Program-made: the position numbers and the translations under genes
Source of the DNA: Dyadobacter jiangsuensis
GTDB lineage: Bacteria > Bacteroidota > Bacteroidia > Cytophagales > Spirosomataceae
Assembly (NCBI RefSeq): GCF_003014695.1
Contig: NZ_PYAS01000008.1
Coordinates: 186,001-250,000 of the forward strand
Length of the DNA: 64,000 nucleotides
Reading direction: 5' to 3'
The notes under the pieces: generated by a model
The model's input: the letters and a program-made list of their open reading frames with translations, nothing else
Database searches by the model: none
Told to the model about the DNA's origin: nothing
Part shown: positions 1 to 8,157 of the stretch, one piece after another
Layout of the letters: every line of letters starts with the position of its first letter
How positions within the stretch are numbered: the first letter of the stretch is position 1

Positions 1-1
1 T

Positions 2-1639
2 GCTCCGGCAAAACCAAATGCTGCCAAACGGCCTAACATCATCGTGATACTTGCCGATGATATGGGTTATTCGGATATGGGCTCCTACGGCGGCGAAGTG
101 CATACGCCTAACCTCGACTACCTCGCTCAAAACGGCCTGCGTTACCGGCAGTTTTACAATACCTCGCGCTGTTGCCCTACGCGCGCATCCCTGCTTACGG
201 GCCTCTACAACCAGCAGGCCGGAATCGGAAAAATGACCGAGGCTGAAAACCAGCCGGGCTACCAGGGACATATTACCGAAAATACCGTAACGCTCGCAGA
301 GGTTCTCAAAACCGCGGGATACCAGACGGGAATGACCGGCAAATGGCACGTTTCCAACACTTTTACCCAAAAAACACCGCAGGAGCAGCTCGCCTGGCTG
401 AATCACCAGAAGGAAGCAGGCCCTTTTTCTCCCATTGAGCAATACCCCACCAGCCGTGGTTTCGATAAGTATTTCGGGACCATCTGGGGTGTCATCGATT
501 TTTTCGATCCTTTCAGCCTGGTGAATGGCCAGGAGCCGGTCAAAAGCGTTCCCAAAGACTATTACCATACCGACGCCATCAACGATACGACGGTCGCGTA
601 TATCCGCGAATTTGCAATATCCGACAAGCCATTTTTCCTCTATGTAGCGCAGAATGCGCCTCATTGGCCCTTGCAGGCAAAACCGGAAGACATCGAAAAA
701 TACAAGGATACTTACAAAGGTGGCTGGGAAGCCGTGCGCAAGGCGCGTTATGAAAGAATGGTGAAAATGGGTCTGGTTGACCCGAAAGTTACGCCGTTAC
801 CGGAAACACCGGCTGGCGCTATGAAGTGGGAAGAAAATCCTGATCGCGAATGGGATGCCAGGGCCATGGCCGTCCACGCTGCGATGATCGACCGCATGGA
901 TCAGGGAATCGGCCGCATTATCCAGGCATTGAAACAGACCGGCGAATTGGATAATACATTGATCCTCTTCCTGACCGACAATGGCGCCAGCCCTGAAAAC
1001 TGTGCCAAATATGGCCCGGGTTTCGACCGCCCGAGCGAAACGCGCGACGGCCGCAAGATCGTCTACGCTACCGAAAAACAGGTAATGCCCGGGCCTCAGA
1101 CCAGCTACGCATCGATCGGTGCGCGCTGGGCGAGTGTAGCCAACACCCCTTACCGCTATGCGAAGGCCGAGTCGTTCGAGGGTGGCATTAATACGCCGGT
1201 GATCGCCTTCTGGCCTAGTGGTATTACGGCCAAAAAAGGAAGTTACAGCGACCATACCGGCCATGTGATGGACCTGATGGCTACATTCTGTGAACTTTCC
1301 GGCGCGAAATATCCCACACAGTTCAAAAACAACGACATCAAGCCCACTACCGGCGCAAGTCTGGTCAGTTCATTTTCCAGCAAGGCTTCCAAAGGCCATT
1401 CAGAGCTGTTCAACGAGCATTTTGGTGCCCGCTATGCACGGGAGGGAAATTGGAAACTCGTGTCGCCTGCCGCCGATCCCACCTGGCAGCTTTACGACCT
1501 TTCCACCGATCATTCGGAAACCAGAAACCTGGCGGCTGCCCATCCCGAAAAGGTAAAACACCTGGCAGGCCTTTGGCACCAATGGGCCAATACCCACCAG
1601 GTATTTCCAAAACCGGGCAAACAGGCCCCTTCAAAATAG
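2..1639 (+). CDS. Arylsulfatase, S1 family (5'-truncated by the window edge)
   Basis: This protein hydrolyses sulfate esters, probably on sulfated polysaccharides or aryl sulfates in the periplasm. The reading frame is open to base 2 and already encodes the sulfatase start PNIIVILADDMGYSD, so the true start and signal peptide lie outside the window. Visible motifs are the metal-binding DD of LADDMG and the CCPTRASLLTG motif, whose second Cys fits the C-x-P-T-R site converted to formylglycine; LTDNGA and a C-terminal YDL..D..E.RNLA region fit the family. No maturase gene is present here. It ends 7 bp from a convergent gene. The family is clear; the substrate is unknown. Confidence 0.93.
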   Translation, partial: APAKPNAAKRPNIIVILADDMGYSDMGSYGGEVHTPNLDYLAQNGLRYRQFYNTSRCCPTRASLLTGLYNQQAGIGKMTEAENQPGYQGHITENTVTLAEVLKTAGYQTGMTGKWHVSNTFTQKTPQEQLAWLNHQKEAGPFSPIEQYPTSRGFDKYFGTIWGVIDFFDPFSLVNGQEPVKSVPKDYYHTDAINDTTVAYIREFAISDKPFFLYVAQNAPHWPLQAKPEDIEKYKDTYKGGWEAVRKARYERMVKMGLVDPKVTPLPETPAGAMKWEENPDREWDARAMAVHAAMIDRMDQGIGRIIQALKQTGELDNTLILFLTDNGASPENCAKYGPGFDRPSETRDGRKIVYATEKQVMPGPQTSYASIGARWASVANTPYRYAKAESFEGGINTPVIAFWPSGITAKKGSYSDHTGHVMDLMATFCELSGAKYPTQFKNNDIKPTTGASLVSSFSSKASKGHSELFNEHFGARYAREGNWKLVSPAADPTWQLYDLSTDHSETRNLAAAHPEKVKHLAGLWHQWANTHQVFPKPGKQAPSK

Positions 1640-1646
1640 CAATCTA

Positions 1647-3179
1647 CTAACGTCCCGAACTGCCGCCTGCATTGGTCACCATGGAACTCGTGGTGAAACT
1701 GGTGCCGGCGGTACCGGCCGTGTAAGTACCTGATGTGTATAGTCCGAAAAAGTCGGTCGTACCTGCTGTCGTACCGCCCGTGTACACCTGATAGGTTGTT
1801 CCCTGTTTCAATTTCGGGCTTGAAAACAGCATTGTGTTGTAGGCCCTCGGGATGGTGAATGTCATCGCTTCCCCATCCGAAGAGCGAATGTGCATCAACT
1901 GGTTTGCAGAGCCGGAACCCAGAATTACCGAAGGCTGGGTACTGACATTTGCTGTCGGTGAGCTGGTTGCTCCACCGGTACCGATGAGTATGCCCCCGGT
2001 AATTTTAAAGGTATTCCGGTCGCAATCGAAACCTTCTTCCGGGCCGCCCGCTGCTATGGATATGATCCTTCCTCCCGTGATCGTCATCGGGCCATTCGAA
2101 TCGATACCGTCGTTGGAGGTGCTGTACACATAAATATTGCCTCCATTGATGTAAATGAAGCTGCCTGCATTCAACCCATCGTCGGCAGTTTGGATATTGA
2201 AGTCGCCGTTGTTGATCGTCAGTACGCTTTTGCTTTCGATCCCCTCGCCTGCCGATGATTTGATATTGAATGTTCCGCCGTTGATCGTCACGAACGGATC
2301 GATGCTGGTGTCGGTGTCGTAGCTCGCTGTAATGGCTTTATCGGCCACATTGACGGTGAAGTTGCCATTGTTGATCACAATGTAACCTTCCTCGCACTGA
2401 ATGCCGTCACCTGCTGCGGTGATGCTTACCGTGCCGCCATCGGCGATGAACGCGTCGTTGGTGTGAATACCATCGGACGCCGCTCCGGTGACCGTGATAT
2501 TACCACTAATTATTCGTACGTAATCGTCGCTGCAAATGGCGTGCTTGTAATTGGCTTTCAGGCTCAGCGCGCCTGCCCCGCTGAAAATCATTTGCCCCTC
2601 GCTGAATAGCGTCGCTTTCATATCTTCCTCCCCGCTGGCGGTATAGCTCGCTCCGTCGGTCAACGAATTCGTCGTATTATCATTCAAAACAATAAAGGCA
2701 CGTTTCTCCGACTGGATATTAATTGCCGGACCATCGGCATTGGTAATGCTAACGCCATTGAGCGTAAGCTTGAACTTCTTATCGCTGTAAATCTTGACAG
2801 AACCATTCGTTGTAGTTCCCGACAATACGTATTCTACTTCCGCTACCGTGGCATTGATTATCACATCACCGTTCGACTCCGTTACCGTCACCCCACTGCC
2901 CGCCAGTGGATTGGTGATAGTGACAGCACTTCCAAACTGGATGGATACAACCGATGAAAAAGCAGAGTTAGCCAAAAGGTCATCCTCATCGGCGGCTGTG
3001 CCCGTGTCACCTTCCGGCGCGGCGGAGACAAAACTGACGCTATCGATATTAATCGAGCCATCGGCATTGGTATTGCCCGGATCTACCGTACTATCGTCGT
3101 CTTTGGAACAAGCGAGACATGTCGCCACGAGCAGCGCCGCGAATGCGGCCCTTGTAAACTGTGAAATTCGGAGGTTCAT
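1647..3179 (-). CDS. Cthe_2159-type carbohydrate-binding beta-helix lipoprotein
   Basis: This is a 510-residue surface or periplasmic lipoprotein. The N-terminus has a signal peptide with a lipobox ending LACSKDDD. The body is low-complexity, rich in Asn, Gly, Thr and Ile, with repeated short strands such as GDGIQCEEGYIVINNG and NGDFNIQTADDGLNAG. That repetition fits the right-handed parallel beta-helix of the Cthe_2159 family (formerly DUF4353), known to bind cellulose or polygalacturonate with calcium. It sits downstream of the two-component pair on the same strand, 100 bp from its end, so it could be co-transcribed or regulated by it. The ligand is unknown. Confidence 0.8.
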   Translation of the reverse strand: MNLRISQFTRAAFAALLVATCLACSKDDDSTVDPGNTNADGSINIDSVSFVSAAPEGDTGTAADEDDLLANSAFSSVVSIQFGSAVTITNPLAGSGVTVTESNGDVIINATVAEVEYVLSGTTTNGSVKIYSDKKFKLTLNGVSITNADGPAINIQSEKRAFIVLNDNTTNSLTDGASYTASGEEDMKATLFSEGQMIFSGAGALSLKANYKHAICSDDYVRIISGNITVTGAASDGIHTNDAFIADGGTVSITAAGDGIQCEEGYIVINNGNFTVNVADKAITASYDTDTSIDPFVTINGGTFNIKSSAGEGIESKSVLTINNGDFNIQTADDGLNAGSFIYINGGNIYVYSTSNDGIDSNGPMTITGGRIISIAAGGPEEGFDCDRNTFKITGGILIGTGGATSSPTANVSTQPSVILGSGSANQLMHIRSSDGEAMTFTIPRAYNTMLFSSPKLKQGTTYQVYTGGTTAGTTDFFGLYTSGTYTAGTAGTSFTTSSMVTNAGGSSGR

Positions 3180-3279
3180 ACTGAGTTATGATTGGTGCGC
3201 AGAATTGTTAACTACGCCTCAGTACGCGGTTGCATCTGTGTGTGACGCAGTGTTACAAATTTTTGCTTTACCGCACATC

Positions 3280-3954
3280 TCAAAGCACCAGCTTATACCC
3301 TCTTCCCCGGATATTAATAATCTGAATTTTAGGATCTTCCCGTAAATACCGGCGAAGTTTGGTGATGAAGACGTCGAGGCTGCGGCCGTTGAAGAACGAA
3401 TCGTCGCCCCAGAGTTCGGTGAGGACTTCGCTGCGGCCCAGGACCTCGTTGCGTTGCTGGTAAAGGCGCCGGAGGAGTTCGGCTTCGCGGTGGGATAATG
3501 TCACCTCGTGGTCGTCGACGGAGAGTTTTTGTTTGGCAGGATCGAAAATGTAGCGGCCTATTTTGAGCGTTCCGTTCGCATTCATGCGCTGCGCTCCTGT
3601 ACGCAGGAGTGCGTTGATGCGTGCGACGAGTTCGTCGAGGCTGAATGGCTTTTTCAAATAATCATTTCCTCCCAACTCAAAACCACGAACGACATCCGAT
3701 GTTTGGGAACGGGCGGTCAGGAACATGATCGGTGTATGCGGGTCGTCGCGGCGGATTTGTTCAGCCATCGTGAATCCGTCCATATCGGGCATCATGATAT
3801 CGGCGACGACAATATCGGGATGATGCTCGCGGTATTGGGCGAGGCCGTCCGTACCGTTGGCGGCATACAGCACATCGAACCCTCTGTAAACCAGACTATC
3901 TTTCACAATCATTCCCAGCGCGGGCTCATCCTCGATGAATAGTACGGTAGCCAT
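3280..3954 (-). CDS. OmpR/RprY-like response regulator
   Basis: This 224-residue DNA-binding response regulator has a receiver domain (about residues 1-115) with acidic residues in FIEDEP, phosphoacceptor Asp in VVADIMMPDMDG and the conserved Lys in YLKKPF. A winged-helix OmpR-type domain follows (about 130-224), ending RRYLREDPKIQIINIRGRGYKLVL. It lies 3 bp downstream of the sensor kinase on the same strand, so the two are almost certainly one operon. The pair resembles the Bacteroidetes RprX/RprY type by order and size. The target genes are unknown. Confidence 0.92.
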   Translation of the reverse strand: MATVLFIEDEPALGMIVKDSLVYRGFDVLYAANGTDGLAQYREHHPDIVVADIMMPDMDGFTMAEQIRRDDPHTPIMFLTARSQTSDVVRGFELGGNDYLKKPFSLDELVARINALLRTGAQRMNANGTLKIGRYIFDPAKQKLSVDDHEVTLSHREAELLRRLYQQRNEVLGRSEVLTELWGDDSFFNGRSLDVFITKLRRYLREDPKIQIINIRGRGYKLVL

Positions 3955-3957
3955 TTT

Positions 3958-5418
3958 TCAAAATTTTAAAACAAATGCACTCCCCTTGCCCGGCTCACTG
4001 GCCAGACTGATGCTACCGCCATGTTTCTCTACTACCTGCCGCACGTACGCCAGGCCGAGGCCGAAACCTTTCACCTGATGCAAATCGCCCGTCGGGACGC
4101 GGAAGAAACGATCGAAAACCGATGCCTGGTAAGCCTTCGGGATACCGATCCCATTGTCGGCAACGGTGAGTTGCCAGCCATGCGGCTCCTGCTCATAGTT
4201 GAAGGAAATGGTCACGCGGTCATAGGAGTATTTGATCGCGTTGTCGATGAGGTTATTAATGACATTTCCAAAATGCATCCTGTCCACCTGCACCATGGTA
4301 CCGAATGGGATATGCATATTAAAAACCACCGTTTTCGCGGCTTTGATGCGGTGACTGGCGGCCAGCTCACACAAGATTTCGGCCAGGCTCACCGGCTCTG
4401 TGCGGAATTCGAATTCCTGCTTCTCTTCCACGGCCAGGTTCAACACTTTTTCCACCAGGTCCGACAGCCTTTGAAGGTTGGTTTGGGAAATTTGCAGGTA
4501 TTCTTCCGTTTTGCGCGGATCATTCAACACACCGAAATTCAATAGCGCATCCACAGCCGCATTGACGGTCGCGATGGGTGTTTTGAGTTCGTGAGTCATA
4601 TTGTTGATGAAGTCGTTTTTGATGTCGGAGAGCTTCTTTTGGCGCAGGATCGTCCGAAGCATAAACACAAAACAGCCTGTCGTGAGGAGCAGGAGCATCA
4701 GGGAGCAGCCCAACAACCACGCCATACGTTTCAACAGGTATGGGACAGGCGTTTCAAAAGTGGCCTGGACGAACAGATGTCGCACCGGATTGATGGGCAA
4801 GGGTAAAGTCCTGAATCGGTCATCACTTTGCCTCCTCAAACCATTAAAAATGATCACGTTATTAGCTCCCGCCTTCGGATGAATGTACAAGGTATCCAGC
4901 AAAAAAGCCGCCTGAATATCCCTTCTTGCCAATTCGGCCTGATAAGCTGCATAAATTTTCTTGAGATCTACCCTGCCGCCTTCCCTCCATTCCTGCACCA
5001 CAAATCTGGAAATGCGGCGCGCAAGCGTATCAGCCGGTGCGACTATAACGCTATCGTTGTTGAACTGGTAATAAAACCGGGATGCTTCGCCGCTGCGAAC
5101 GCCCAGGCGCCTGACCACCACACGCGCATCGCGGGCAACACTGCCCGGCGCCTTTTTTGTAACATCGCCGCGGGGAGGTTCATTAGGGACATCACCGCCG
5201 GGCGGCTTGGAAGGGGCATTTTGCTCTCTCATTAAAACGCGTGCATTGTCAAGCTGCTGTCCCTCCACAACCTGAAACAATGCGTCCTGAACCACATTAG
5301 CGAATTGCTGCCTGTTGAGTCGGTAGGTCGTCAGAAGCCAATATCCCTGGAATGCATTGATCGCGACAATGCAGGCGGTCATGAGCCAGAAAATCGATCG
5401 GATACGGCGGTTCGTCAT
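3958..5418 (-). CDS. Membrane sensor histidine kinase (RprX-like)
   Basis: This 486-residue inner-membrane kinase is the partner of the adjacent response regulator. It has a transmembrane helix near the N-terminus (SIFWLMTACIVAINAFQGYWL), a periplasmic sensor region to about residue 230, a second helix (LLGCSLMLLLLTTGCFVFML), then the dimerisation and phosphoacceptor segment NNMTHELKTPIATVNAA with its His. The ATPase domain shows the N box NLIDNAIKYS, DNGIGIP and GFGLGLAYVR. A proline/glycine-rich repeat (PPGGDVPNEPPRGDV) lies in the periplasmic part. The signal is unknown. Confidence 0.92.
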   Translation of the reverse strand: MTNRRIRSIFWLMTACIVAINAFQGYWLLTTYRLNRQQFANVVQDALFQVVEGQQLDNARVLMREQNAPSKPPGGDVPNEPPRGDVTKKAPGSVARDARVVVRRLGVRSGEASRFYYQFNNDSVIVAPADTLARRISRFVVQEWREGGRVDLKKIYAAYQAELARRDIQAAFLLDTLYIHPKAGANNVIIFNGLRRQSDDRFRTLPLPINPVRHLFVQATFETPVPYLLKRMAWLLGCSLMLLLLTTGCFVFMLRTILRQKKLSDIKNDFINNMTHELKTPIATVNAAVDALLNFGVLNDPRKTEEYLQISQTNLQRLSDLVEKVLNLAVEEKQEFEFRTEPVSLAEILCELAASHRIKAAKTVVFNMHIPFGTMVQVDRMHFGNVINNLIDNAIKYSYDRVTISFNYEQEPHGWQLTVADNGIGIPKAYQASVFDRFFRVPTGDLHQVKGFGLGLAYVRQVVEKHGGSISLASEPGKGSAFVLKF

Positions 5419-5502
5419 ACCGCAAAGCTACGCTTTCCCGACGGATGATTTCCGGAACCTTAACACTATTTAACACAAAATAGCATTGATTAATAAGGCC
5501 TT

Positions 5503-7146
5503 TTAGCGCAGGAGTGAAATCGCCGGCGCTTCCCTGCGGTGAAATATCCGAACGCCGTTCAGCTCCCTCACCAGCCGGTAATGGCGCCGCACATACTCGC
5601 GCACGACCGGCACTTTGTCGTGGGGTAGAAAAAGATCCCCACGCTCCGAATAGTCGCGGATCATCGCTTCAATGAAGATTTTCGGTTTGTTTTCTTCCAT
5701 ATCTTCCACAAAATCACGCGTCCAGTTTGGAACGAGCGGTGATTTCATCGAAAAATGAAAGGTATGCACATCGCGGTATCCCATGGGACGCTGCGCTTCC
5801 ACGAGCAGCCCGTCGCGCCAGCCCCATACCACCACCGGGTCCGAAGAGCGGCTATTCTGTACGATATGGCCCACCACCTTTTTGTCGATATCGTCGCGTT
5901 TATCGTAAGCAACATCCTTATCGAGGTATTTAAGGCTTACAAGCGTTTGTGCAACGCCGCCGAGCAGCAGCAGGCCCACGGCATATTTCCGAACCTCCGG
6001 CTGGGTTACCGACAGGAATAGTGCATTAAAAATCAGCAAGGGAACGAAGAGGAAGAGCTTATAGTGCTCGAAATTATTGCCCGATTGCAGCACCGCGTAA
6101 ATGCTTAGCAGTAAGAGCAAAAAGGTAAAAACAAACGGCATCCAATTGGGTTTGAACTCTGAACGCCACTTTTTGAACGACAAAACGGGTAATACAACAG
6201 CCAGCATAGCCAGCGTGAGCACGTAAATACCCGAGCTGGTCGCATAAAAAATAAACCGCACAACACGGCCGGGACTGAACCGTTCGGCTATGGGCATGGA
6301 AGAAAACTGTGTCGTAAAGGAATAATAAAAGTAGTTCCAGAAATAGTTGTTCCAGAAAACGTCCAGCTTGCCGCGTAAACCATAAAACACGTTGATCAGC
6401 ACGGTGGGCAAAAGGCACCCAACTACTAATGCCGCCATATTTCGCCAATCCTTCCTTTGCGCCATGGCGAGTAGTAAAAATGCTCCGGTGAGCAATCCCA
6501 TCGGGGCATTTTGAAATTTGGCATAAACAAGACTTCCCAGCAATACACCCCCAAAAGTGGCAACCACAGGGCTCGTCCATCGGCGGTAGAAGTACAAAAA
6601 GAACAATGCGACGCCCGCAGTCACCATGAAAATGCTGCTATGCTCGGAATTGTAGGCGGCGAAAATATGGCAGATTGTGCCCAGAAACAGCGCAAGGCTC
6701 CAAGTGAGTACCAAGCTGAGACTTTTCCCAGCAAACAACTTACATATCTGATACAGAAGCAGTACCGTCCCCGTCCATAGCAGCAAACCGATGATTTCAG
6801 CGCTGCTGTAACTAACCGGCATCCCTGCCCATGAGCCCGCGAGCAACGGAAATACCGTCAGCGGACGCGCGTCGGTGTAGTTCAGTAATGTCCAGAGCTT
6901 ATCGGGGTAATGATTGATGGCTATCACCGCGCTGAGCCAGGTGCTTGTATCGATATCATACTCCCTATCCCGCAAAAACGGGAATCTTACAGCCCATACC
7001 AGCACCAGCATGATGGCGATTATTGCTGCTGCGTCTTTTCCGGAAACCTTGCGTTTGGGGTCATTGATATACACCTTATAAATCCACAAAGTCGATAGAA
7101 AAAAAACAACAAACAGGAATAGTTTGAAGTAGAGATTATAAATCAT
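5503..7146 (-). CDS. Polytopic membrane protein, GT-C glycosyltransferase-like, function unknown
   Basis: This 547-residue protein has roughly ten or more hydrophobic helices, a basic N-terminus and a soluble C-terminal third (from about residue 440). The early REYDIDTSTW segment after the second helix has the acidic pair and position expected of the first extracytoplasmic loop in GT-C glycosyltransferases, and the helix distribution followed by a C-terminal globular domain also fits that fold. I do not recognise a specific family. It is a single gene upstream of the two-component pair with an 84 bp gap. A role in lipid-linked sugar transfer is only inferred. Confidence 0.6.
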   Translation of the reverse strand: MIYNLYFKLFLFVVFFLSTLWIYKVYINDPKRKVSGKDAAAIIAIMLVLVWAVRFPFLRDREYDIDTSTWLSAVIAINHYPDKLWTLLNYTDARPLTVFPLLAGSWAGMPVSYSSAEIIGLLLWTGTVLLLYQICKLFAGKSLSLVLTWSLALFLGTICHIFAAYNSEHSSIFMVTAGVALFFLYFYRRWTSPVVATFGGVLLGSLVYAKFQNAPMGLLTGAFLLLAMAQRKDWRNMAALVVGCLLPTVLINVFYGLRGKLDVFWNNYFWNYFYYSFTTQFSSMPIAERFSPGRVVRFIFYATSSGIYVLTLAMLAVVLPVLSFKKWRSEFKPNWMPFVFTFLLLLLSIYAVLQSGNNFEHYKLFLFVPLLIFNALFLSVTQPEVRKYAVGLLLLGGVAQTLVSLKYLDKDVAYDKRDDIDKKVVGHIVQNSRSSDPVVVWGWRDGLLVEAQRPMGYRDVHTFHFSMKSPLVPNWTRDFVEDMEENKPKIFIEAMIRDYSERGDLFLPHDKVPVVREYVRRHYRLVRELNGVRIFHRREAPAISLLR

Positions 7147-7380
7147 TAGTTAACAGAGGGTTGCTTAAGGTTGAGTTCGATAAACCAATATAAGGCAGGC
7201 CCCCTGATAATGCGCTATGGAATGTAACTTTTCTTAGTTTCCGGTCTGGAATTGGTACCAAGAGCGCTTTTTATTGAACTCTTTCAGGATTTCGTATTAA
7301 CACTACTTAACATTAAATAGCAGAACCTTACAAACCGTCGCCTGACCTTTGATCCATCAAATCAAAAACACGGTGACATT

Positions 7381-8157
7381 ATGAAAAAGCTCCTGACAAT
7401 CATTGCGCTGCTCCTGGCCGCAGCTCCTGACATGCTCGCACAAACCTCCGGACAAATCAATTACGAAGTCGTCCGGAAAATCGACCAATCGCGGTTACGC
7501 TTTATGGTAAACGGCGAAGAGGTGAAGCAGGGCGACCCCAACTTCCCGACGGACGTGCCCGACACCCGCACGATCGGCCAGAAAGTGCTGTTCGCGGGAA
7601 ACCTTGTGCGCGAAAACCGCGATGAGGAAAACACGATGAAAAGGGTCATACAAGAACCCGGCGGTATGCCGCAGGTGACTAATGCAGGTCGCCCGTTTGA
7701 AGAATATGCGGTGATCGACATTGCCGGCCAGAAAGTGCTGACGTTTGTGACCGTAGGAAAAGATAAAGAGGCGCGCACCTACAAAACCGAAGCGCCGATT
7801 GAAACAACAGCCGGGTGGCAGCTCACGCAACAGACCAGGAAAATCGCAGGCTATTTGTGCCAGAAAGCGGTGGTTAATTACCACAAAGAACCCTATGCGG
7901 TATGGTTTACAACCGAATTGCCGTTCCGGTACTCGCCGGTCCCCAACCTCACACCCGAAAAAGGAGTGGTGCTGCTTGTGGAAGGAAGCAAGGAGCAGTT
8001 CAGGGCTACGAAAGTGAGCCTGGGCAAAGTCGACGATAAGGCTGTCATGCCCGATGTTCAGGCCGAGAATGTGAGTACGGAGCAAATGACCGACATCCGT
8101 CAGAAAGCAATGGCAGATTTTCACCAAAAAATGGGACCTGGCGGTGGAGGCATTTAA
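7381..8157 (+). CDS. GLPGLI-family secreted protein
   Basis: This 258-residue exported protein carries a signal peptide ending about ALLLAAAPDMLAQ. Family-like features are the opening SGQINYEVVRKI, the central TQQTRKIAGYLCQKA and VWFTTELPFRYSPVPNL. The usual GLPGLI box is degenerate, reading PVPNLTPEKGVVLLV. A glycine-rich tail (KMGPGGGGI) closes it. GLPGLI proteins are Bacteroidetes-specific and commonly precede an outer-membrane beta-barrel gene with a carboxypeptidase-like domain, as here: the next gene starts inside this one. The molecular function is unknown. Confidence 0.85.
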   Translation: MKKLLTIIALLLAAAPDMLAQTSGQINYEVVRKIDQSRLRFMVNGEEVKQGDPNFPTDVPDTRTIGQKVLFAGNLVRENRDEENTMKRVIQEPGGMPQVTNAGRPFEEYAVIDIAGQKVLTFVTVGKDKEARTYKTEAPIETTAGWQLTQQTRKIAGYLCQKAVVNYHKEPYAVWFTTELPFRYSPVPNLTPEKGVVLLVEGSKEQFRATKVSLGKVDDKAVMPDVQAENVSTEQMTDIRQKAMADFHQKMGPGGGGI